Positions 1 through 6,918 of a DNA stretch of 45,126 nucleotides are shown one piece after another. Source of the stretch: Flavobacterium sp. ACN2 (lineage in GTDB: Bacteria > Bacteroidota > Bacteroidia > Flavobacteriales > Flavobacteriaceae); assembly GCF_002303885.1 (NCBI RefSeq), contig NZ_MRCM01000024.1, positions 1-45,126 on the forward strand, in the 5' to 3' direction. Under the pieces are notes generated by a model that searched no databases, was not told the origin of the DNA, and saw nothing but the letters and a program-made list of their open reading frames with translations. The translations under genes and the position numbers were made by a program. The stretch's first letter is position 1. Every line of letters begins with the position of its first letter.

Positions 1-400
1 TTCTGCACAGCCCTGCTGTTTTGGCATTTTCCGCCCGTTTCGGCATTCGCTTTTTATGGGGTTTTCAGCCTTTAAGCCCATTTTTTGAAGAAATTCCATG
101 TTTTCAAAAGCCGACATCTTCCGTTTTTAATCCCGCAAAGGCGCTGAGACGCCAAGCTTTTCCTTCTCCCCCTTCCAAAACCCGCTCTTTTCCCTTCAAG
201 CCGCCTCTGAAAACCGGTGCCCTAGCCCCGATAGAAGCGGAAATCCTTTTTATGGCGGGGTTCGCCATGAAAAGATTGAAGCGGATAGCGGGATCAGGCT
301 CCTAATAAATTCCAAAATTTCAATTTTTTAAAATCCAAATTCCAAATGCTGCCGCCAAAAGGGCTTCGGCTTCGCTCAGACGGACAATCCAGATTTTCTC
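1..400. other. Intergenic patchwork upstream of thrS
   Basis: No convincing gene is seen. The stretch is richer in G and C than the rest of the window and is made of pieces typical of flavobacterial intergenic DNA: a 'GCAAAGGCG...GACGCCAAG' segment near 137-160, a structured repeat at 222-302, an 'AAATTCCAAA' tract near 305-350 and the 'CTTCGGCTTCGCTCAGACGGA' type segment near 365-385. A 94-codon open frame at 21-305 has low-complexity, proline- and phenylalanine-rich translation and runs through the structured repeat, so I do not call it. Confidence 0.5.
222..302 (+). repeat. Structured intergenic repeat, copy A
   Basis: A 12-bp hairpin (246-257 with 263-274, one G-T pair, loop GGGTT) is flanked by conserved-looking boxes GATAGAAGCGG (left) and GAAGCGGATAGCGGGAT (right). 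The reverse complement of 22790-22900 shows the same order of boxes: a GATAGGAGCGG-like box, ATCCTTTT, a hairpin of different length, AAAAGAT and AGCGGATAGC. I infer one family of structured intergenic elements; whether it is an RNA or a DNA repeat cannot be told here. Confidence 0.55.
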
Positions 401-488
401 CTTATATATATACGTAATTAGAATTACCTTATATATAGTAAAACAAAAACCATACTTATATATAATGAGTAAACTTGTACTTATATAT
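401..488 (+). repeat. Four spaced CTTATATAT repeats before thrS
   Basis: CTTATATAT occurs at 401-409, 428-436, 455-463 and 480-488, with start-to-start distances of 27, 27 and 25 nt. The last copy touches the -33 TTG of the thrS promoter. The regular spacing suggests protein binding or a curved upstream element, but AT-rich DNA can give such patterns by chance. Confidence 0.5.
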
Positions 489-518
489 TGTATGTATTTT
501 TGTAATCATGTATATTTG
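488..518 (+). promoter_or_regulatory. thrS operon promoter
   Basis: TTG at 488-490, a 20-nt spacer and TATATTTG at 511-518 match the Bacteroidetes promoter consensus TTG-N17-23-TAnnTTTG. The expected transcription start, near 523, leaves a leader of about 16 nt before thrS. Confidence 0.7.
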
Positions 519-538
519 CATTCACAAAATTATAAACA

Positions 539-2485
539 ATGATCAAGATTACTTTACCCGATGGGTCAATTAGAGAGTTCGCTCAAGGCGTAACTCCAAT
601 GGAGGTCGCTAAAAACATTAGCGAAGGTTTTGCTAGAAACGTGATTTCTGCATCTTTTAATGGTACAACTATTGAAACCGAAACTCCATTAACGACCGAC
701 GGTAATCTTATTTTATATACTTGGAATGATACTGAAGGCAAAAAAGCTTTCTGGCATTCTACTTCGCACGTAATGGCGCAAGCTCTTGAGGAATTGTACC
801 CTGGAATTAAATTAACTCTTGGACCTGCAATTGCTAATGGTTTCTATTATGATGTGGATTTTGAAGATCAGAAAATTTCTGAAGCTGATTTCAAAAAGAT
901 TGAAGATCGTATTCTTGAAATTGCAAGAGGCAAATTCGATTTTAAAATGCGTCCTGTAACTAAAGCGGAAGCGCTGGAAATGTATAAAGACAATGTTTAC
1001 AAGACTGAATTGATTTCAAATCTTGAAGACGGAACTATTACATTCTGCGACCACTCTACTTTTACTGATTTATGCCGTGGTGGACATATTCCAAATACTG
1101 GAATTATCAAAGCTGTAAAAATCATGAGTGTTGCTGGTGCTTATTGGAGAGGTGATGAGAAAAACAAGCAGTTAACTCGTGTTTATGGAACTTCGTTCCC
1201 AAAACAAAAAGATTTAACTGAGTATCTTGAACTTCTTGAGGAAGCGAAACGTCGCGATCACCGTAAACTTGGAAAAGAACTTGAATTATTTGCTTTTTCT
1301 CAGAAAGTTGGTCAGGGTTTACCTTTATGGCTACCTAAAGGGGCCGCTTTAAGAGAACGTTTGGAGCAATTTTTAAAGAAAGCACAAAAGAAAGCTGGAT
1401 ACGAGCAAGTAGTTAGTCCGCATATTGGTCAAAAGGAACTTTATGTTACTTCTGGTCACTACGCTAAATATGGAGCTGATAGTTTTCAACCGATTCATAC
1501 ACCAGCTGAAGGAGAAGAGTTTTTATTGAAACCAATGAACTGTCCTCACCACTGTGAGATTTACAATGTAAGACCATGGTCTTATAAAGATTTACCTAAA
1601 CGCTACGCTGAATTTGGTACTGTATATAGATATGAGCAATCTGGAGAATTACATGGTTTAACTCGCGTTAGAGGGTTTACTCAAGATGATGCGCATATTT
1701 TCTGTACTCCAGAGCAATTAGATGAAGAGTTCAAAAAAGTAATCGACCTTGTATTGTATGTATTTGGTTCATTAGGTTTTGAAAACTTTACTGCTCAGAT
1801 TTCATTAAGAGATCAAGAAGATAGAGAAAAATACATTGGTACTGATGAGAACTGGGAAAAGGCAGAAAATGCTATCATCAATGCGGCAAAAGACAAAGGT
1901 CTTAATACTGTTGTAGAATATGGTGAAGCTGCATTTTATGGTCCGAAACTAGATTTCATGGTAAAAGATGCATTGGGAAGACAATGGCAATTAGGAACAA
2001 TTCAGGTAGATTACAACTTACCTGAACGTTTTGATTTGACTTATAAAGGCGCTGATAATGAATTACATCGTCCTGTAATGATTCACAGAGCTCCTTTTGG
2101 ATCTATGGAACGTTTTATAGCAATTTTGCTAGAGCATACAGCAGGAAATTTCCCACTTTGGCTAATGCCTGAACAAGCTATTATCTTGTCTTTGAGCGAG
2201 AAATACGAAAATTATGCTAAAAAAGTTTTAGATTTGCTAGAAAATCACGAAATTCGCGCCCTAATTGACAACCGAAATGAAACTATCGGTAAGAAAATTA
2301 GAGATGCAGAGATGCAGAAAATCCCATTTATGCTTATCGTTGGTGAGGAAGAAGAGAAAAACGGAACGATTTCTATTCGTCGTCACGGACAAGAAGGGAA
2401 AGGCAATATCACAGTTTCTATCGAAGAATTTGCTTCGATTGTAGACGAAGAAATAAAAAAGACATTAAAAGTATTTACAGTTTAA
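539..2485 (+). CDS. thrS: Threonine--tRNA ligase
   Basis: Cytoplasmic class II synthetase that charges tRNA-Thr. The 648-residue protein has the usual full length and order: an N-terminal TGS domain (about 1-60), the editing domain with HSTSH and the CRGGH motif, the catalytic core with the zinc-site MNCPHHCEIY, motif 2 around YRYEQSGELHGLTRVRGF and motif 3 HRAPFGSMERF, and the C-terminal anticodon-binding domain. The ATG at 539 gives the expected MIKITLPDG start. It heads the thrS-infC-rpmI-rplT operon, a conserved bacterial arrangement, and is preceded by a good promoter and by four spaced AT repeats. Confidence 0.98.
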   Translation: MIKITLPDGSIREFAQGVTPMEVAKNISEGFARNVISASFNGTTIETETPLTTDGNLILYTWNDTEGKKAFWHSTSHVMAQALEELYPGIKLTLGPAIANGFYYDVDFEDQKISEADFKKIEDRILEIARGKFDFKMRPVTKAEALEMYKDNVYKTELISNLEDGTITFCDHSTFTDLCRGGHIPNTGIIKAVKIMSVAGAYWRGDEKNKQLTRVYGTSFPKQKDLTEYLELLEEAKRRDHRKLGKELELFAFSQKVGQGLPLWLPKGAALRERLEQFLKKAQKKAGYEQVVSPHIGQKELYVTSGHYAKYGADSFQPIHTPAEGEEFLLKPMNCPHHCEIYNVRPWSYKDLPKRYAEFGTVYRYEQSGELHGLTRVRGFTQDDAHIFCTPEQLDEEFKKVIDLVLYVFGSLGFENFTAQISLRDQEDREKYIGTDENWEKAENAIINAAKDKGLNTVVEYGEAAFYGPKLDFMVKDALGRQWQLGTIQVDYNLPERFDLTYKGADNELHRPVMIHRAPFGSMERFIAILLEHTAGNFPLWLMPEQAIILSLSEKYENYAKKVLDLLENHEIRALIDNRNETIGKKIRDAEMQKIPFMLIVGEEEEKNGTISIRRHGQEGKGNITVSIEEFASIVDEEIKKTLKVFTV

Positions 2486-2501
2486 CTTAAATTAGAAAGT
2501 C

Positions 2502-3056
2502 ATAGCAATAAAAAGTAACAGAGGTTTTCAACCTCGAGTAGAGAAAAAAGATGCGCACAGAATAAACAATCTTATTCGTGTTCCTGAAGTACGTCTTGTA
2601 GGTGAAAACATTGAACCAGGGGTTTTTAAAATTGCCGATGCGTTACGTTTAGCTGACCAATTTGAATTGGATTTGGTTGAAATTTCGCCAAACGCTGAAC
2701 CACCGGTTTGTAAAATCATGGATTACAAGAAATTTGTTTACGAACAAAAGAAAAGAGATAAGGCATTAAAAGCTAAATCTTCTCAGGTTGTTGTAAAGGA
2801 AATACGATTTGGTCCTCAAACTGACGAGCATGATTATGAATTTAAAAGAAAGAACGCTGAGAAATTCTTAAAAGAAGGAGCTAAATTAAAAGCTTTTGTT
2901 TTCTTCAAAGGTCGTTCAATCATTTATAAAGATCAAGGTCAAATTCTATTATTACGTCTTGCTCAGGATTTAGAGGAACATGGTAAAGTTGAAGCTATGC
3001 CTGTTTTGGAAGGAAAGAGAATGATTATGTTCATTGCTCCGAAGAAGAAAAAGTAA
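2502..3056 (+). CDS. infC: Translation initiation factor IF-3 (ATA start)
   Basis: IF-3 binds the 30S subunit, keeps 50S off and checks start codons. The first ATG in frame (2667) would remove the conserved N-terminal domain. The frame is open back to the TAG at 2493, and translation from ATA at 2502 gives (M)AIKSNRG followed by the family-typical VEKKDAHRINNLIRVPEVRL, a 184-residue protein of normal length. Use of a rare AUA start would fit the known autoregulation of infC, where IF-3 discriminates against non-standard start codons; ATA at 2508 is an alternative. It lies 16 nt after thrS and in the same operon as the genes for L35 and L20. Confidence 0.93.
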   Translation: MAIKSNRGFQPRVEKKDAHRINNLIRVPEVRLVGENIEPGVFKIADALRLADQFELDLVEISPNAEPPVCKIMDYKKFVYEQKKRDKALKAKSSQVVVKEIRFGPQTDEHDYEFKRKNAEKFLKEGAKLKAFVFFKGRSIIYKDQGQILLLRLAQDLEEHGKVEAMPVLEGKRMIMFIAPKKKK

Positions 3057-3060
3057 AAAA

Positions 3061-3117
3061 GTTTGCAGTCGCAGTTTTCAGTTTTCGTACTGTAAACTGA
3101 AAACCGAGACTGACAAC
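3061..3117 (+). repeat. Long hairpin between infC and rpmI
   Basis: GTTTTCAGTTT (3074-3084) pairs perfectly with AAACTGAAAAC (3094-3104). A second helix CAGTC/GACTG (3066-3070 with 3108-3112) follows after 3-nt internal loops, and GTT/AAC closes it at 3061 and 3117. There is no T-tract, so it is not an ordinary terminator. Related 'CAGTCTCAG...CAGTTTTCAG' text occurs at 24417-24448, so it may be a dispersed intergenic repeat rather than a ribosomal-protein leader. Confidence 0.55.
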
Positions 3118-3161
3118 TAAAAAAAATAAGTAAGTAAGAATAAATTAAAACACTAGGAAAA

Positions 3162-3359
3162 ATGCCTAAAATGAAAACAAAATCTAGCGCTAAGAAACGT
3201 TTTAAAGTTACTGGCTCTGGAAAGATTAAAAGAAAGCATGCTTTTAAAAGTCACATCTTGACTAAAAAATCTAAAAAACGTAAATTAGCTTTGACTCACT
3301 CAGCGCTAGTTCACAAAACAGATATGAAAAGCATCAAACAACAATTAAGAATTATCTAA
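3162..3359 (+). CDS. rpmI: 50S ribosomal protein L35
   Basis: Small basic protein of the large ribosomal subunit. The 65 residues match the family length, begin with the typical MPKMKTKSSAKKRFKVTGSGK and are rich in lysine and arginine throughout, with KRKHAFKSHILTKKSKKRK following. It sits between infC and rplT as in most bacteria, 105 nt after infC, with the long hairpin at 3061-3117 in the gap. Confidence 0.97.
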   Translation: MPKMKTKSSAKKRFKVTGSGKIKRKHAFKSHILTKKSKKRKLALTHSALVHKTDMKSIKQQLRII

Positions 3360-3460
3360 TAATTCTTTAGGTTAAAAAAATTATTTATATAACCTTGGAG
3401 TATGGCTTTAAGTTCCTTTGATTCAATTCAGGACGCCTGCTACAAAAACACATTAAAATT

Positions 3461-3805
3461 ATGCCAAGATCGGTAAATTCAGTTGCTAAAAGAGCAAGAA
3501 GAAAAAAAATAATGAAGCAAGCCAAAGGTTTCTTTGGAAGACGTAAAAACGTTTGGACAGTTGCTAAGAATGCAGTAGAGAAAGCAATGTGCTACGCTTA
3601 CCGCGATAGAAAACAAAACAAAAGAAATTTCCGTGCTTTATGGATTCAACGTATCAACGCTGGAGCTAGATTAGAAGGAATGTCTTATTCTCAATTCATG
3701 GGGAAAGTTAAAGCTAACGGAATCGAATTGAACCGTAAAGTTCTTGCAGATTTAGCTATGAACCACCCAGAAGCTTTCAAAGCTATTCTTAATAAAGTAA
3801 AATAA
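3461..3805 (+). CDS. rplT: 50S ribosomal protein L20
   Basis: Early-assembly protein of the large subunit that binds 23S rRNA; in several bacteria it also represses its own operon. The 114 residues match the family: MPRSVNSVAKRARRKK at the start, AKGFFGRRKNVW, and the C-terminal NRKVLADLAMNHPEAF. The 101-nt gap after rpmI contains AGGTTA/TAACCT (around 3369-3393) and a TCCT...AGGA arrangement (around 3415-3434), which could be parts of an L20-responsive leader, but this is not demonstrated. A strong terminator follows, so this is the last gene of the operon. Confidence 0.97.
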   Translation: MPRSVNSVAKRARRKKIMKQAKGFFGRRKNVWTVAKNAVEKAMCYAYRDRKQNKRNFRALWIQRINAGARLEGMSYSQFMGKVKANGIELNRKVLADLAMNHPEAFKAILNKVK

Positions 3806-3844
3806 ACGTTTTATAAACTCAATTTAAGATTACTTACTTATTAT

Positions 3845-3876
3845 AAAAAACCATTCGTTTATTCGAATGGTTTTTT
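3845..3876 (+). terminator. Terminator of the thrS-rplT operon
   Basis: A perfect 13-bp stem (3845-3857 with 3864-3876), loop TTTATT, ends in a run of T with further T residues after one G. It lies 40 nt after rplT. Confidence 0.9.
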
Positions 3877-3892
3877 GTTTTTACAACGGGTT

Positions 3893-3923
3893 TTGCAAGT
3901 AATCTATTAATGAATTATATTTA
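3893..3923 (+). promoter_or_regulatory. Promoter of the Crp/Fnr gene
   Basis: TTG at 3893-3895, a 20-nt spacer and TATATTTA at 3916-3923, one base off the TAnnTTTG consensus. The predicted start leaves a leader of roughly 12 nt before the ATG at 3940. Confidence 0.5.
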
Positions 3924-3939
3924 CTTAAATTAGCTTAAA

Positions 3940-4512
3940 ATGCAAAACGCACTAATTGATCATATTCAAAAATTTATCCAGCTTGAACTTTCTGAGATCG
4001 ATTTATTAGAATCTTACCTTAGTCTTTCTCAGATCAAGAAAAAAGAGCATATACTTCAAGAAGGCCAAATTTGCAATACCATGTACTTTATTACTAAAGG
4101 CTGTATTCGTCAATATATCATCAACTCTAAAGGAGCTGAACAAACTTTGCAATTTGGCATCGAAAACTGGTGGATTACAGATTACTTAAGCTACCATAAT
4201 CATGTTCCTTCAAGCTTTTATTTACAGGCTGTAGAGAATTCAGAAGTTATTGCCATTGACAAAACAATTTTAGAATCACTGTTGATTGAAATACCAAATC
4301 TAGAAAAGTATTTCAGAATAGTGATGCAAAAAAGTTTTGGCGCTATGCAAATGCGTATCAAGTATTTGTTTACAATGTCGGCAGAAGAAAGATACCATCA
4401 CTTTAATGACCATTTCCCAGAATTTGTTCAACGTGTTCCTCAGTATATGCTTGCCTCCTATTTAGATTTTTCGGCTGAGTTTATGAGCAAAATACGAGCT
4501 GGAAAAGTCTGA
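3940..4512 (+). CDS. Crp/Fnr family transcriptional regulator
   Basis: A 190-residue cyclic-nucleotide-binding-fold regulator. The N-terminal half shows the beta-roll pattern (KKEHILQEGQICNTMYFITKGCIRQY), then a long dimerisation helix, and a short C-terminal helix-turn-helix (RVPQYMLASYLDFSAEFMSKIRA). There is no cysteine cluster of the FNR type and no clear cAMP-binding phosphate cassette, so the signal is unknown. The protein ends soon after the recognition helix, as in many Bacteroidetes members. It is followed after 79 nt by an AhpD-type gene whose promoter carries a CTTGAA-N4-TTCAAG palindrome; I infer that this regulator controls that gene. Confidence 0.88.
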   Translation: MQNALIDHIQKFIQLELSEIDLLESYLSLSQIKKKEHILQEGQICNTMYFITKGCIRQYIINSKGAEQTLQFGIENWWITDYLSYHNHVPSSFYLQAVENSEVIAIDKTILESLLIEIPNLEKYFRIVMQKSFGAMQMRIKYLFTMSAEERYHHFNDHFPEFVQRVPQYMLASYLDFSAEFMSKIRAGKV

Positions 4513-4521
4513 TTGGAATTT

Positions 4522-4566
4522 CTTGAAGTAGTTCAAGTTTTTAAAAGCATACATTGCTGACCTTTG
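4522..4566 (+). promoter_or_regulatory. FNR-like operator and promoter of the AhpD-type gene
   Basis: CTTGAA-GTAG-TTCAAG at 4522-4537 is a perfect palindrome resembling an FNR box (TTGAT-N4-ATCAA in the classical case). Exactly 21 nt later comes GACCTTTG (4559-4566), close to the TAnnTTTG -7 element. The centre lies near -41, the usual place for class II activation by Crp/Fnr proteins. The Crp/Fnr gene just upstream is the obvious candidate regulator. Confidence 0.65.
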
Positions 4567-4591
4567 TAATGAACTTTTAAAACATATAAAA

Positions 4592-5026
4592 ATGAAACCA
4601 AGAATTGTTATTCCGAATGTTGCTCCAGAAGCTTATCAAGCATTAATGAACTTAGAGAAATATATTTCTACAACTTCATTAACTCCTGTTCATAAAGAAT
4701 TAATCAAAATCCGTGCTTCTCAAATTAATGGTTGTGCATTTTGTATTAACATGCATACTGCAGATGCAAGAAAACATGGCATTTCTGAACAAAGAATTTA
4801 CTTAATTAGTGCTTGGCGCGAAGCTGATTTTTACACCGAAGAAGAAAAAGCAATTTTAGCTTTAACAGAACAAGTAACCTTAATTGGCAATCATGTTTCT
4901 GATGAAGTTTACGAAAATGCAGCTAAATTATTTGATGAAAAATACCTTGCAGAAATACTTTTGGCTATCATCACAATTAACTCTTGGAATAGATTAGCAA
5001 TTACTACCGGAATGCGCGCATCATAA
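4592..5026 (+). CDS. Carboxymuconolactone decarboxylase / AhpD-family peroxidase
   Basis: A 144-residue all-helical protein with the AhpD core motif: C48-A-F-C51-x3-H55 within ASQINGCAFCINMHTADARKHG, which forms the redox-active pair in alkylhydroperoxidase D-like enzymes. Such proteins reduce peroxides or other small oxidants; the natural substrate here is unknown. It directly follows the Crp/Fnr gene on the same strand but has its own promoter with an FNR-like palindrome, suggesting induction by an oxidative or related signal. A terminator at 5062 ends the unit. Confidence 0.9.
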   Translation: MKPRIVIPNVAPEAYQALMNLEKYISTTSLTPVHKELIKIRASQINGCAFCINMHTADARKHGISEQRIYLISAWREADFYTEEEKAILALTEQVTLIGNHVSDEVYENAAKLFDEKYLAEILLAIITINSWNRLAITTGMRAS

Positions 5027-5061
5027 TTTATAAAGAGAATATTTACAAGCAATTAGAACTT

Positions 5062-5088
5062 AAAAGCCCTTATCGATAAAGGGCTTTT
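5062..5088 (+). terminator. Terminator after the AhpD-type gene
   Basis: AAAAGCCCTT (5062-5071) pairs with AAGGGCTTTT (5079-5088), 7-nt loop, followed by T-rich sequence. Confidence 0.85.
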
Positions 5089-5181
5089 TGTATTTATTTA
5101 GAAATCAGAATTAAAAAAAGCGTAAATTGAAAATATTTTAAAATACCGTATTTATACTCTTTCATGATTTGTAGAATTTTT

Positions 5182-5196
5182 TATTTTTGGCGCATG
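5182..5196 (+). promoter_or_regulatory. Possible leaderless promoter of the first TPR kinase
   Basis: TATTTTTG at 5182-5189 matches the -7 consensus, and the expected transcription start (about 12 nt after its first base) falls on the ATG at 5194. No clear TTG is found at the right distance. A 13-bp palindrome AAATAC-C-GTATTT lies upstream at 5141-5153. This is suggestive only. Confidence 0.35.
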
Positions 5197-6918
5197 ATAT
5201 CAAAAAGATTACAAATAGTTGCCTCTTTAATAACTACTTTATTACTGCTTTTTTCTTGTCAAAAGCAAAATACAGATAACTCAAAAAAAACAAAAAGAGA
5301 GAACGAAATTCATAAGCTGATAAGCAAAGCAGACCAATTTTACAAGAATCACAACAACACTGACAGCGCATTTTTTTATTACAATAAAGCTAGAGCAGCT
5401 TGCGATCTTAAAGAAGATCTTAAAAATTATGTTTCCTGCATGTATTACATGGCCGAAATTCAACAGGAACATGAGGATTTTGTGGGAAGCATTAAAACAT
5501 CAATGGAAACAATTCCGTTTTTAAACCGAATAAAAAATCAAGATTATGTATGGAATATCTATAGTGTTTTAGGAAGAAATTATTATTACACTTATGACTA
5601 TCCAACTGCTATATACTATTATTCTAAAGCTTTTACTTTAAATACCAGTAGAATTAACAAACTTGAAGCTAAAAATAATATCGCAGTTATTTACCTAAAG
5701 CAACAAAAGTTTGAGAAAGCATTACCCATTTTTCTTTCGATAAGTAATGAGAAAATTGTACAGCAAAGCCCTGAAAACTATTCTAAAATATTAGATTATA
5801 TAGGTTATTGCTATTATAAACTTAAGGACCCAAAAGCATTGTCTTTTTTTGAAACGAGTTTAAAAATAAAGTCAAAAGCAAATTATACCGATGGTTTGGG
5901 CAGAACTTACTACAATCTTGCCGAATACTATCAAAACAACAAAGCTGATTTAGCAATGAAATATGCTCAATTAAGCTATAAAAATTACACATTATCGGGC
6001 AACACCGATGACCGCTTAGTTGCTTTAAAGTTTATCATAGAAAATAGTTCTGATATTGATTCAAAAAAAAATGCACTTATTTATACAAAAGTGATTGACA
6101 GCATTTATGAAGTAAGGCAAAAAGCCAAAAATCAATTTGCAAAAATCAAATACGACTCTAAAAAAGAAAAAGAGGAAAACTTGAAATTAAGAGCACAGAA
6201 AATTAAAAATGAGCTCCAAATAGCAAAACAGGAAAGCAGAAATATTGTTTCATATGTCATAATTATATTTGCCTCATGTCTAATTGTTTTTCTATATTTT
6301 TTTCTTACTGTACGAGCTAATCGCCAAAAAATTGAAGCAACTTATCAAAGCGAAATCCGAATTTCAAAAAAATTACATGATGAGCTGGCTAACGATATTT
6401 ACCATACAATGGCATTTGCCGAAAACAGAAATCTTTCTTCTGAAGAAAACAGAAATCATTTATTAAAAAATCTAGACAATATTTATTCTCGAACAAGAAA
6501 TATTTCGAAGGATAATACTCCTGTTATTAGTAATCAAAATTATATATCCTCTCTGAAAGAGATGATCTCAGGATTTGACACGCCAAATATTAATCTATTA
6601 ATAAATGGTTTGAATACCATTTCTTGGGATACAATTGATAAAAATAAAAAAATATCAATTTACCGAACTATACAGGAATTACTTGTAAATATGAAAAAAC
6701 ATAGCGATGCAACTCTAGCTGCATTAACCTTTAAAGAACTGGAAAATACTATAATAATCAATTATACCGATAACGGAAAAGGAATTGATACAAACAAAAT
6801 GGTTTTAAGAAATGGTTTGCATAATATTGAGAACCGAATTCATGCTGCCAAAGGCCATATTGAAATTCATTCAGAATCTGGAAAGGGTTTCAAAGTTTTA
6901 ATTAAACTTCCTGTATAA
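5194..6918 (+). CDS. TPR-containing sensor histidine kinase, lipoprotein (catalytically intact copy)
   Basis: First of three tandem paralogues. From ATG 5194 (preferred over ATG 5164, which adds ten residues before a typical signal) the protein begins MISKRLQIVASL and has a lipobox ending LFSC. Tetratricopeptide-like repeats fill about residues 35-290; a coiled coil, a transmembrane segment (SYVIIIFASCLIVFLYFFL) and a NarL-type kinase domain follow. The phosphoacceptor site is intact (KKLHDEL, histidine codon at 6376), as are the N-box asparagine (ELLVNMKKHS), the G1 box DNGKGI and the GLHNIENRI motif. Its stop overlaps the next start by one base, so the copies are co-transcribed. Confidence 0.85.
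   Translation: MISKRLQIVASLITTLLLLFSCQKQNTDNSKKTKRENEIHKLISKADQFYKNHNNTDSAFFYYNKARAACDLKEDLKNYVSCMYYMAEIQQEHEDFVGSIKTSMETIPFLNRIKNQDYVWNIYSVLGRNYYYTYDYPTAIYYYSKAFTLNTSRINKLEAKNNIAVIYLKQQKFEKALPIFLSISNEKIVQQSPENYSKILDYIGYCYYKLKDPKALSFFETSLKIKSKANYTDGLGRTYYNLAEYYQNNKADLAMKYAQLSYKNYTLSGNTDDRLVALKFIIENSSDIDSKKNALIYTKVIDSIYEVRQKAKNQFAKIKYDSKKEKEENLKLRAQKIKNELQIAKQESRNIVSYVIIIFASCLIVFLYFFLTVRANRQKIEATYQSEIRISKKLHDELANDIYHTMAFAENRNLSSEENRNHLLKNLDNIYSRTRNISKDNTPVISNQNYISSLKEMISGFDTPNINLLINGLNTISWDTIDKNKKISIYRTIQELLVNMKKHSDATLAALTFKELENTIIINYTDNGKGIDTNKMVLRNGLHNIENRIHAAKGHIEIHSESGKGFKVLIKLPV

Noticed and set aside
21..305. 94-codon open frame at the window start
   Set aside because: The translation is low-complexity and the frame runs through the structured repeat at 222-302; no promoter fits.
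2667..3056. infC starting at its first ATG
   Set aside because: This start would cut off the conserved N-terminal domain, which is encoded in frame upstream.
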